Shown here: piece by piece, positions 37,277 to 47,067 of the stretch | Position numbering within the stretch: the first letter of the stretch is position 1 | How the letters are laid out: every line of letters starts with the position of its first letter | NCBI RefSeq assembly: GCF_031010175.1 | Contig: NZ_JAUAMB010000017.1 | Location: forward strand, 1-64,000 | Source: Halomonas sp. SpR1 | Lineage (GTDB): Bacteria; Pseudomonadota; Gammaproteobacteria; Pseudomonadales; Halomonadaceae | Direction: 5' to 3' | DNA length: 64,000 nucleotides | The notes under the pieces: model-generated | What the model was told of the DNA's origin: nothing | Seen by the model: only the letters and a program-made list of their open reading frames with translations | The model's database searches: none | Program-made: the position numbers and the translations under genes

Positions 37277-40200
37277 TGGATTTTTATACCCGTTTTACCA
37301 ACCACTTTCGCGGCGAAAAAGACGCCATTAAAGATCGCCTAACAGTGTACGTACCCCTGTTGGCTCCCATTATGGCCCGCTACCCCGAAGCACTGGTGGT
37401 TGACTTAGGCTCAGGCCGTGGCGAGTGGCTGGAGCTAATGCAGGAAAACGGCTGGCCCGCCAAAGGTATCGATACCAACGAAAGCATGGCCAAGGCGTGT
37501 AACGAAAGCGGTCTGCACGTGGAAGTGAACGACGCGTTAACGGCTTTACAGCAAACTAAAACCAACACCCTTGCGGCGGTTACCGGCTTTCACATTGCCG
37601 AGCATATCCCGTTCGATAGCTTGGTCACGCTGATTCAAGAAGTGCATCGAGCGTTGGTGCCAGGTGGGGTGCTCATTCTCGAGACTCCTAACCCCGAAAA
37701 CCTAACCGTTGGGTTGTGGAGCTTCTACCTCGACCCTACCCATTTACACCCGCTACCGCCGCCGCTGCTGCACTTCGTGGCTACTGACAGCGGCTACGCT
37801 AAAGCCAATATTTTGCGTCTCAATGGCCCTAAACCACCAGAAGAGAATGCACCGCTGCGCTATTACCTGGATTGGGTGGTATCAGCCTATCCGGACTACG
37901 CGTTGATCGCGCACAAGCAAGCCGATGAAGCCAGCGCCCCCTGGTTCGACTACCTAGATAAGCTAACCGAATCTCAGCAAGGCACGTTAGAAACCTTGGC
38001 CGCCAAAATTGAAGAGCAAACCGGGCAGCTAGCTCAATGCGATCATCAACTTAAAGTAGCTTTGCAAGAACGTCAGCACTACCTGCAGCAAACTGAACAG
38101 TTGCAGCAAGAAGTCTCCAGTATTTATAACAGTCGCTCTTGGCGGGTGACAAAGCCTCTGCGCAGCCTTATGCATTATCAGCGCCAAACCGCCGGGTTTA
38201 GCGGCAAACTGCTTTGTCGTTTGGCGCAAATTCCCTGGCTCAAGCGGCTGGCGTTAAAAGTGCTCAACCGTTTCCCTGCCCTAAAAGTACGCATTTTAAA
38301 ACGTATGGCTGCAAGGGATGGTTTGTTTAGCCGGGCAGGGCAGTTTCGCGAAGCAGACTTCCAAAATCTAGATGCCGATGTGACCGCTACCGTCCGCAAT
38401 GAGGCGCTCACCCTGCGCGATGCGCCTCTAGCTGCGAGCGTTGTCGCGCCAAAAGGCATTCGCTTAGAAGGCCACATTAACGGTAGCTACAGTTTGGCTG
38501 CGGTTAACCGCCACCTGCTTACTCGCTTGATGGTCAGTGAACAGCCGCCCGTGCTATGGCTGGCACCCCACGAGGGCAGCCCAGAGCCCAGCGTACGCAA
38601 CACTCCTGGAGGAGCAGCAGAAGTTGCTCAGCTAAATGCACTGACCGACTCCGCTGATTGGCAAGCCGTGGCCGCTCAGCAGCGCATAGCGCTTTATCAT
38701 CATTACCCGCTAATTGAGCCCGAGCCAAGCCACGGTCTCCCCATTGCGCTGTTTTTTTGGGAAGAGTCCTGGGTACCTGAAGAGATGATAGCCACCCTAA
38801 ACGAGCATTATGCGGGTGTCATCGTTACGGCTTGGTTTGTAAAAAAAGTCCTCATGGATAGCGGCTGTGCGATGCCTATTCACGTGATCGCGCTGCCACT
38901 GGTGGAAAATTCGTACGCGCAAGCGAACAGTGCCAACGACCTTTTGAGAGTCAGCCAGCAACAATCCGTAAATTTGCTCCATGTATCGTCAGCCTTTCCT
39001 CGCAAAGGCGTAGATGTGCTGCTGCAGGCCTTTGAGCAATTGGCTGCTGCCGACCCAGCGCTAACGCTTACCCTAAAAACATTTCCCAATCCCCATAACC
39101 AGGTAGAGGGCTGGGTTGAGCAGTATGTTAGTGCAAAATACCGCGAGCGCTTGCACATCATCATTGAAGATTATGATGCCGAACAAATGGCGACTCTCTA
39201 TCAAATGGCAGATATCGTCGTACTGCCGACCCGTGGTGAAGGCCTAAACATGCCTGCCATTGAAGCCGGTGAATTCTCGCGAGCGTTGGTAGTAACCGGC
39301 TACGGCGCCCACACTGATTTCATCCCGGAACAGCATGCAGGGTGGGTTAACTACTGCTTCGACCACGCTCAATCACATTTTAGCGCTGGGCAGGCCGTAT
39401 GGGTCGAGCCCAGTGTGGCAAGTCTTACCCAGCAAGTGCAGCAACAGGTGCTTCAATTACGCCAACGCGGGGAGGGCGCAACCGGTGCCGTCAGCAAACT
39501 ACATGACGCTATTCAGAAACGCTTTTTTTCGCCCGCTGCGGTAGAGTCTGTGCTGGCGGCGCTAGCGCGCCTTCAGGCTTGGGGGCAGCCTAGCAGCCTG
39601 CCCCCTATGTCCTTAAGCCTTTATACTTCCTGGAGCGAGCCTTGCGGTATTGCCCAATACAGCGCTCACGTAGTAGATGCACTGCAAGCAATTGACGCTG
39701 CATTGAGTGTCTCAATTAATGCCCCGCAATTTAATAAGGGCCAGCAGCCGTCCTCAAGAGAACAGGAAGGCTCGCTAGCGGTAAGCCGTAACTGGCAGCG
39801 CGGCCACAGCCCCACGTTATCTGAAACGTCTGGTAACGTGGTGTGGCTGCAGCATCACTTCGCATTTTATGAGCTAGATCGTGCTCTGCAGCAACAAGTA
39901 GAGCAGTGTCGTCGCCAGGGTAAACGGGTCTATATCACCTTGCACACAACCCGCCCTGTAGTTGATTTCGACACCACTCGCCGGCATACGGCCACGGTAA
40001 CACTTGCAGCTTTTGATCGAGTTTTTGTACATACATTGGACGACCTTAACTACCTAAAGCGCATCGGCCTAACCGACAATGTTACCCAACTGCCCCAAGG
40101 GGTTGATACTTGTCAATATGTGCCGACTCTTGTAGGCAACCAAGCGCCTATTATTGGCAGCTTCGGCTTCCTGCTGCCACATAAAGGCGTGAATACGTTA

Positions 40201-40767
40201 ATTGAGGCGTTCGCTGCTCTGCGTAAACAGCAGGATCTACCTCAAGAGGCCACTTTGCGCTTGGTAACCTCGGTGCGTGATGAATCCAGCTCCCAGGAAG
40301 AGCTGGCTCGTTGTCAGCGCACTGCCCAGCGTCTCGGGGTAGAAAGCCAAATTGAGTGGATCACCGACTTCCTGCCGCTGGAAGAGGCTCAGCGCTATCT
40401 AGCAGAATGCAGCGTCGTAGTGCTGCCATATCAGTACACCCAAGAGTCAAGCAGTGCGGCCGTTCGCACAGCGGTGGCGGCGTGTCCCAATACGCTTACC
40501 ACGCCTGCGCCTATTTTTGACGAAGTAAAAGACATCGTGTGGCAAGCGCAGGGGTTCGATAGTCACGACATAGCCGAAGGAATTGCCCGCGTGTTGAAGG
40601 CGCCGGAAAGTGAGCGTAACGACTATCACCAGGCCCGCCAAGATTGGCTGGATGCCCGCCAATGGGCGAGGTTAGGTGAACGCTACCATCGACTTATGCG
40701 GGCTGGGCTCATCGACCTAGAATTTTTCCATGCCAGCCAACGTACAGTACACAGAGAGGCGTCGTGA
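37276..40767 (+). CDS. Fused methyltransferase - coiled coil - tandem GT4 glycosyltransferases
   Basis: 1163 residues. Residues 1-200 are a class I SAM methyltransferase (motif I VVDLGSGRGEW, 41-51; FHIAEHIPF near 112; GGVLILETPNPENLTVG). A Gln/Glu-rich coiled coil follows (about 235-290), then the SRSWRVTKPLR segment common in polymer glycosyltransferases. Two GT-B modules follow: one with VSSAFPRKGVDVLLQAF and TRGEGLNMPAIEAGEF, the second with LYTSWSEPCGIAQYS, FGFLLPHKGVNTLIEAF and a degenerate C-terminal EE region. The architecture suggests a polymerase or terminator that methylates chain ends and measures length by its coiled coil, as WbdD does. The specific linkage is unknown. Confidence 0.85.
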   Translation: MDFYTRFTNHFRGEKDAIKDRLTVYVPLLAPIMARYPEALVVDLGSGRGEWLELMQENGWPAKGIDTNESMAKACNESGLHVEVNDALTALQQTKTNTLAAVTGFHIAEHIPFDSLVTLIQEVHRALVPGGVLILETPNPENLTVGLWSFYLDPTHLHPLPPPLLHFVATDSGYAKANILRLNGPKPPEENAPLRYYLDWVVSAYPDYALIAHKQADEASAPWFDYLDKLTESQQGTLETLAAKIEEQTGQLAQCDHQLKVALQERQHYLQQTEQLQQEVSSIYNSRSWRVTKPLRSLMHYQRQTAGFSGKLLCRLAQIPWLKRLALKVLNRFPALKVRILKRMAARDGLFSRAGQFREADFQNLDADVTATVRNEALTLRDAPLAASVVAPKGIRLEGHINGSYSLAAVNRHLLTRLMVSEQPPVLWLAPHEGSPEPSVRNTPGGAAEVAQLNALTDSADWQAVAAQQRIALYHHYPLIEPEPSHGLPIALFFWEESWVPEEMIATLNEHYAGVIVTAWFVKKVLMDSGCAMPIHVIALPLVENSYAQANSANDLLRVSQQQSVNLLHVSSAFPRKGVDVLLQAFEQLAAADPALTLTLKTFPNPHNQVEGWVEQYVSAKYRERLHIIIEDYDAEQMATLYQMADIVVLPTRGEGLNMPAIEAGEFSRALVVTGYGAHTDFIPEQHAGWVNYCFDHAQSHFSAGQAVWVEPSVASLTQQVQQQVLQLRQRGEGATGAVSKLHDAIQKRFFSPAAVESVLAALARLQAWGQPSSLPPMSLSLYTSWSEPCGIAQYSAHVVDALQAIDAALSVSINAPQFNKGQQPSSREQEGSLAVSRNWQRGHSPTLSETSGNVVWLQHHFAFYELDRALQQQVEQCRRQGKRVYITLHTTRPVVDFDTTRRHTATVTLAAFDRVFVHTLDDLNYLKRIGLTDNVTQLPQGVDTCQYVPTLVGNQAPIIGSFGFLLPHKGVNTLIEAFAALRKQQDLPQEATLRLVTSVRDESSSQEELARCQRTAQRLGVESQIEWITDFLPLEEAQRYLAECSVVVLPYQYTQESSSAAVRTAVAACPNTLTTPAPIFDEVKDIVWQAQGFDSHDIAEGIARVLKAPESERNDYHQARQDWLDARQWARLGERYHRLMRAGLIDLEFFHASQRTVHREAS

Positions 40768-41801
40768 AACTTATTATTCAAATTCCCTGTTACAACGAAG
40801 CCGATACTCTCTCACTGGCACTACAGGCGCTACCCAGAACGGTGCCAGGCTTCGATTCAGTCGAGTGGCTGATTATTGACGACGGAAGTGCTGATAAGAC
40901 GGTTAAGGTTGCTCAGGAAAATGGTGTTGATCACATTGTACAGCACGCCCACAACCAAGGGCTGGCGCGCGCTTTCACCACCGGAATCAATGCCTGCTTG
41001 CACCGTGGTGCGGACGTTATCGTCAATACTGATGCCGACAATCAATATGACGCCTCCTGCATACCAGCGCTTACCTTGGAAATTTTAGAAAACCGAGCGG
41101 ATATGGTGGTGGGCGAACGCCCCATCACCACCATTGAACACTTCTCACCAATCAAAAAAATGCTCCAAAAGCTTGGCAGCTGGGTGGTGCGCATTGCCAG
41201 TGCCAGCAATGTACCCGATGCCCCCAGCGGTTTTCGCGCTATTTCACGTGCCGCTGCTCAACGTCTGGTGGTCTTTAGTGATTACACTTACACGTTGGAA
41301 ACCATCATCCAAGCTGGACAAAAAGGCATGCGGATTGCTTCCATACCCGTTGGGGTCAACGAAGACCTGCGTCCCTCGCGTCTGGTCAAAAGTATTCCTG
41401 CGTACATACAGCGCTCTGTAATGACCATTGTCCGCATTTTTGTCATTTACCGGCCATTTAGGTTTTTCGGCACTATTGGGCTAGCTATCTTTGGAATGGG
41501 AGCGCTTTTGGGGCTGCGCTTTCTGTGGTTTTACTTCACAGGGAGTGGAGATGGTCACATTCAGTCGGTTATTCTCGCCGGAGTGCTTGTTGGTATGGGA
41601 TTCCAAACCATTTTGGTAGCCTTCCTGGCCGACTTGCTCAGTGCCAACCGCAAGTTGTTGGAAGAGCTACGTGCCCGCAGTCTCCAACAAGAGCTCAATG
41701 AAACCTCGCAGCAAGGTGGTTACTCGGCGGCGGTGACGCTCAACCAGCATAATCGAGACCAGATCAAGACGTCCACGGTCGACCAAACCACTACCTCATG
41801 A
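40764..41801 (+). CDS. GT2-family glycosyltransferase with C-terminal membrane helices
   Basis: 345 residues from a GTG start that overlaps the previous stop (GTGA). GT-A fold: IPCYNEADT, IIDDGSADKT and the metal-binding NTDADNQY. Two membrane helices (about 225-245 and 260-285, in FFGTIGLAIFGMGALLGL and the following VILAGVLVGMGF) place it in the polyprenyl-phosphate glycosyltransferase (DPM1/GtrB-like) group. It would transfer a sugar to polyprenyl phosphate, the donor for the membrane glycosyltransferase encoded two genes later. Confidence 0.88.
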   Translation: MKLIIQIPCYNEADTLSLALQALPRTVPGFDSVEWLIIDDGSADKTVKVAQENGVDHIVQHAHNQGLARAFTTGINACLHRGADVIVNTDADNQYDASCIPALTLEILENRADMVVGERPITTIEHFSPIKKMLQKLGSWVVRIASASNVPDAPSGFRAISRAAAQRLVVFSDYTYTLETIIQAGQKGMRIASIPVGVNEDLRPSRLVKSIPAYIQRSVMTIVRIFVIYRPFRFFGTIGLAIFGMGALLGLRFLWFYFTGSGDGHIQSVILAGVLVGMGFQTILVAFLADLLSANRKLLEELRARSLQQELNETSQQGGYSAAVTLNQHNRDQIKTSTVDQTTTS

Positions 41802-42691
41802 TGCGTTTCGGCTGGGCCAAGTCGGCCAGGTTCAAGCGAGCACTGCATCTGTTGGGGGGCGTAATCGCTGTAGCCAGCCTCTATTTTGTCGGCCAGCGGC
41901 TATATCAATATCGCCACGAGATTGACATTGACCTGCTAACACCAGGCTTTACCGTTAGCCTATTCACGCTGATCGGCGTTATCGGCGCCGCCAATGTCTT
42001 CCTGGCACTTGCTTGGCACACGCTACTGCGACGCCAACTGATCAACGTTAGCGTGCGTTGGTCGGTACTTACTTATGGGGTTTCACAGTTAGCCAAATAT
42101 GTGCCCGGCAACATCGCCCATCTTGCCGGAAGACAGGTACTGGCTGTTGCCGCTGGGCTGCCTGGCTGGCAGCTAGCCAAAGTCATGGCGGTTGAGCTTG
42201 TTGTTCAGGCGGTTGCTGCCAGCGTATTCGCTGTTCTTATTATACCGGTGGTGTGGCCAGGACTAACTGTTTGGACGGCACTACTCTGCTGGGCAGCAGC
42301 AATAGGGGGAGTGGGGTGGGTTGCAGGCTGCCTCAGCCGAGCAATAACCCAGGCGCTTCTCTGGAACTGGCTGTTTCTGCTCAGCTCCGCCAGTGTATTT
42401 GTTGTCATATTGCAAAGTATACTATCAGAAACCTTATCATTCACGCTGATAGTAGCCACGGGTAGCAGCTTTATTGTCGCCTGGTTGATTGGTTTTATTA
42501 CCCCTGGCGCTCCCGCAGGCGTGGGCGTAAGGGAGGTGGTTCTGTTAGCGCTCCTTGGTAGCTACCTGCCTGAACAGAACCTATTACTTGCCGTAGTGCT
42601 GGCAAGGCTTGTCACTCTAGGCGGAGATATCATCTATTTCAGCATTGCCGGTATTGCCGTTTTGCAACAACGCAAAAATGCAGCGCCATGA
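41798..42691 (+). CDS. Flippase-like integral membrane protein (LPG synthase TM/YbhN family)
   Basis: 297 residues, seven or eight membrane helices, with YGVSQLAKYVPGNIAHLAG and GFITPGAPAGVGVREVVLLA. These are the conserved sites of the lysylphosphatidylglycerol synthase membrane-domain family, which includes proteins proposed to flip lipid-linked sugars. Placed between a polyprenyl-phosphate glycosyltransferase and a GT-C-like protein and overlapping both by four bases, it probably flips the polyprenyl-phosphate sugar. Function is inferred from context. Confidence 0.8.
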   Translation: MMRFGWAKSARFKRALHLLGGVIAVASLYFVGQRLYQYRHEIDIDLLTPGFTVSLFTLIGVIGAANVFLALAWHTLLRRQLINVSVRWSVLTYGVSQLAKYVPGNIAHLAGRQVLAVAAGLPGWQLAKVMAVELVVQAVAASVFAVLIIPVVWPGLTVWTALLCWAAAIGGVGWVAGCLSRAITQALLWNWLFLLSSASVFVVILQSILSETLSFTLIVATGSSFIVAWLIGFITPGAPAGVGVREVVLLALLGSYLPEQNLLLAVVLARLVTLGGDIIYFSIAGIAVLQQRKNAAP

Positions 42692-44544
42692 AGTTAACAA
42701 CATTAAGTTATCAACATGAACTCAGCAGCATGAACTCAGCAACGCCTCAGCCGCTTCGGCCTGCCGCTCGTATCGCGCACTTACCACTCGCTATCATATT
42801 GCTGATGGGAATATTAACCCTGCATGGCGCACTACCAGGGGTGTCGGTGCCTACCCTTGGCCAAGCTAACTGGATGCTCGGCTTTGCGGCATCCATGGCC
42901 CAAAACGGCTTATGGTCAGTTTATGCCAGCCACTTTGGTGGGCCAGCACCCGCGCCAATTGCTTTTGGGCTTGCTGGGGCCTGGCCGACGGCGGTCATTC
43001 TACGGCTTGGAGTTACCCCGGAAGATGCCTTCAGCGTTATGTATGCTGCATGGCTCAGCGTCGCTTTTTATGGCGCTTACTGGGTGGCACGCTACTATCG
43101 CGTTAGTCCGAGCCTGGCTTTGTTGGCCGCAAGCGTTTGGCTGTCGCTGCCCATGGTATGGTGGCACTCACAGTACTCAACGTTGGCGTTGGGGTTCGCC
43201 TTGCTACCCGCATACCATGGCGTTGTGCTTTCCGTTATCAGCGCTCAGCATCAAACCCGAGCATCACGCTGGTGTTGCTATCTTCTTTACCTCATCACGG
43301 TCACGATCTCCGTGTTCATGGACGGCTACACTTTTATGATGTTCGCCTGTGGGGCATCGTTTCTTCTCCTTAGCCACCTATTCCATAGCCGTGCTGACTG
43401 GTGTTCTGAAGCCATACGCCTGTTACCGATCCACAGTGTAGTGTTTGTGCTGGCTTATCTGCTATTTAGTCGCTACATCGGTCAAAGTCATTTTGAAGCT
43501 GCACCGCTTGAGTTTTTTCGCGGTTGGGGAATGGATCTTACCTACTTACTGCGGCCTAGCGCCGGGGTTAATTGGCTGTGGGACGCCTTAAAGGTGAGCC
43601 AAGTTCGCACGCCAGAAGACCATTTCGGTGACGCATCGGTATGGGACACCACCTTTTTACTGCCGCTAATCATTGTTGCAGCCTTCGGTGCCTACGCTGC
43701 CCAACGGATGCAAACTCAATGGCTAGGCTGGTGTGCCATAGCGCTGTTTGGCTTTTACATGGCGCTCGGGCCCTCACTCAAGGTCAACGACACCCGGCCT
43801 GACGTTATGCAAGGGCAGCCCTCTGTTATGGCGGCAGTACACACCACAATGCCTACCGGGAGTGCGCTTATTTCCAGCCACTTGCCTGGTTTTAACAATA
43901 TGCGCGCCGCCTACCGTTGGGCAGCTCTAGGGGCGTTAGGTGCGTGGGCACTGATGCTGCCGCTACTAGCGCGCCATCAAAAGCGCCGCTACTACTGGCT
44001 TGTCGGGCTCGCTGGGGTGTTGATTATTAGTCATTTGCCAAACGCCACCCGGTGGGAGCAGACACGCCAATACCGCGCTGCCATTGCCGATATTCGCCAA
44101 ACACTGGTGCCGACTTTAGCGCGCGACCTAAGCCCAGGTGAGCAGGTGTTTTTTATTCCTTACCGGAATGATTTTCTTATTAACTTTATCGCGCCACAGC
44201 TCGGTATCTATGCCTACAATATTGGCGGTGATAAAAATCTTGCTTTAGCCAGGCGCCACTGGCCCCAGCCGCTGCGCGAACTGGCGATGTATGAGTGGCC
44301 AGAGGCGCCTGGTCGGGCGCTAACCGCCATGCTTCGCCACCCCCAAATTGATACGCTTGTCGTGCCCTATCACGACATGCTCTGGGCGGCCCACATTTGG
44401 CCTGCCGAGACTACGTTGAAGCCATACCTGAAGTCGCGTGTCACAGCGCTAAAAGAAGTCGAAGCCTTAAGCGTTATTGAGCGTAACGACTATGCTATTA
44501 TTCGCCTAGCTTCAGCATCTTTGGCCACCAAAGCGGCCCAGTGA
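42688..44544 (+). CDS. GT-C-like polytopic membrane protein, probable glycosyltransferase
   Basis: 618 residues with about eleven membrane helices and a soluble C-terminal domain (about 470-618). No family is assigned with confidence. The size, topology and position after a polyprenyl-phosphate glycosyltransferase and flippase suggest a periplasmic GT-C enzyme that decorates the polysaccharide with a branch sugar. The start at 42688 overlaps the previous stop (ATGA); an in-frame ATG at 42730 is an alternative. A 13-base direct repeat (CATGAACTCAGCA at 42715 and 42729) lies in the first codons. Confidence 0.65.
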   Translation: MKLTTLSYQHELSSMNSATPQPLRPAARIAHLPLAIILLMGILTLHGALPGVSVPTLGQANWMLGFAASMAQNGLWSVYASHFGGPAPAPIAFGLAGAWPTAVILRLGVTPEDAFSVMYAAWLSVAFYGAYWVARYYRVSPSLALLAASVWLSLPMVWWHSQYSTLALGFALLPAYHGVVLSVISAQHQTRASRWCCYLLYLITVTISVFMDGYTFMMFACGASFLLLSHLFHSRADWCSEAIRLLPIHSVVFVLAYLLFSRYIGQSHFEAAPLEFFRGWGMDLTYLLRPSAGVNWLWDALKVSQVRTPEDHFGDASVWDTTFLLPLIIVAAFGAYAAQRMQTQWLGWCAIALFGFYMALGPSLKVNDTRPDVMQGQPSVMAAVHTTMPTGSALISSHLPGFNNMRAAYRWAALGALGAWALMLPLLARHQKRRYYWLVGLAGVLIISHLPNATRWEQTRQYRAAIADIRQTLVPTLARDLSPGEQVFFIPYRNDFLINFIAPQLGIYAYNIGGDKNLALARRHWPQPLRELAMYEWPEAPGRALTAMLRHPQIDTLVVPYHDMLWAAHIWPAETTLKPYLKSRVTALKEVEALSVIERNDYAIIRLASASLATKAAQ

Positions 44545-44574
44545 ATAAACCCATTACCACTCTCTTGAGACTAA

Positions 44575-45624
<1,050 letters not shown>

Positions 45625-45703
45625 ATTGCCTAAAATAACCAAAGCGTTCAGCGTTATGTCGGCTCACTAACACTGCCGAAGATAAAATTGCCAAGGAGTC
45701 ACC

Positions 45704-46603
45704 ATGTCAACCTGTCTGGTAACCGGCGGTAGCGGCTTTACTGGTCGCCACCTTATTGCTCACTTAAAGCATCAGGGTCACCGCGTAGTGGCCCTGGCCA
45801 GCCAGCCTTGTGGAGCTGATGAGACTCACTCAATTGATCTGAACGACCAAGAGTCTTTAACTGCACTGGTAAACAGCACAGCGCCGCAACAGGTTTATCA
45901 CTTAGCGGCCCTTTCATTTGTGGGGCATCCCACACCGCTTGATTTTTACCGCGTGAATGTACTTGGAACTGAAGCGCTACTGCAAGCCTTAAGCAGTCTG
46001 GCAGAGCCGCCAAAGACACTGCTAGCCAGCAGCGCCAACGTATACGGGGCAAATGGCCAAGCAGTGATTAGTGAAAACGTACCCCCTGCGCCTGTTAACC
46101 ACTATGCCAATTCCAAATTGGCAATGGAAAACATCGCCCGTACCTACGCTACACGCCTGCCAATTATTATTGCTAGACCGTTTAACTATACTGGGTCGGG
46201 GCAAGCGGTACATTTCTTAGTGCCTAAAATTGTGCAACATATTAGGCACCGAGCAAGCGTGATTGAGTTGGGCAATGTTCACGTAAGTCGTGATTTTAGC
46301 GACGTACGCGACATAGTCACTGTTTATCATCGGTTATTAAGCCAATGGCCAGCTTCGGCGGTAAGTGGCAGCATTGTTAATGTAGGTAGCGGAGAGGCTG
46401 TGTCGCTAAAAACGCTGATACGTAAGCTAGAAATGCTGGCGCAACATTCTTTAGAGGTGAAAGTAAATCCTACTTTTGTTCGAAGTAATGAAATACCCGA
46501 GCTAAAGGCCTGTACTCGGCGCTTAAATGCGTGGGTACCTGGTTTAAAACGCTTTTCTCTTGATCAAACGTTGGCCTCCATGTTGGAAGCAACGCCCAAT
46601 TAA
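45704..46603 (+). CDS. rmd: GDP-4-keto-6-deoxy-D-mannose reductase (GDP-D-rhamnose forming)
   Basis: 299 residues, short-chain dehydrogenase fold: GGSGFTGRHL cofactor loop, SSANVYG, YANSKLAMEN (Tyr and Lys of the active site) and IIARPFNYTGSGQAVHF. The length and the VHVSRDFSDVRDIV segment follow Pseudomonas Rmd better than the longer GDP-fucose synthases, so D-rhamnose rather than L-fucose is the likely product. AAGGAG (45693-45698) precedes the ATG. It lies 79 bases after gmd. Confidence 0.87.
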   Translation: MSTCLVTGGSGFTGRHLIAHLKHQGHRVVALASQPCGADETHSIDLNDQESLTALVNSTAPQQVYHLAALSFVGHPTPLDFYRVNVLGTEALLQALSSLAEPPKTLLASSANVYGANGQAVISENVPPAPVNHYANSKLAMENIARTYATRLPIIIARPFNYTGSGQAVHFLVPKIVQHIRHRASVIELGNVHVSRDFSDVRDIVTVYHRLLSQWPASAVSGSIVNVGSGEAVSLKTLIRKLEMLAQHSLEVKVNPTFVRSNEIPELKACTRRLNAWVPGLKRFSLDQTLASMLEATPN

Positions 46604-47067
46604 GAACGTTGAAGCGGATAGCGCAATATAGGAAACGCTGTTTTTTATTGGCAACAGCCATTATCTATGGCAAGCTTAAATGATGCTAAGTTAATAGAAT
46701 GAGGTGAGCGAAAAGTAACCAACACATTATTAGGGTACACGTAAAGGCGATATGGGAAGCGCTGGCGAATATAGCCCAGAGCCTTGCCAGACCTTGCATT
46801 GCGCCCGATGATGTTTTTTTACTAAGCTCAATCTATTGACTTACCTTGGGAGCTACGGGTACAACGTAGCAGCGAAATGTTTGTTACGGTCTTAAGTGTT
46901 CGCTAATAATTACGCGAAGCCTAAACCGAAACGCAAGGGATGAGTGTCAGTGTTGATGGGTTTCATCAGCCTGACCTCTGGAGCGAGGCCTCGCTCACGG
47001 CCGCGCTTGCCACACACGGCCAGACGCGGCTAATGTCGATTCGACACTTAAACACGGAGTTACATCA
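46604..47067 (+). promoter_or_regulatory. Promoter and long leader of the S-layer-like gene
   Basis: A gene-free region of 464 bases. A candidate sigma-70 promoter is TTGACT (46836-46841), 18 bases, TACAAC (46860-46865), which would give a leader of about 190 bases. The leader contains a perfect 16-bp palindrome GAGCGAGGCCTCGCTC (46981-46996) and a hairpin TGTCGA-T-TCGACA (47034-47046), just before GGAG (47056-47059). Stable leader hairpins are a known feature of highly expressed S-layer transcripts; the promoter itself is a guess. Confidence 0.4.

Noticed and set aside
46637..46658. GCTGTT/AACAGC hairpin after rmd as a terminator
   Set aside because: The T run lies in the loop instead of after the stem, and the stem is only 6 bp.
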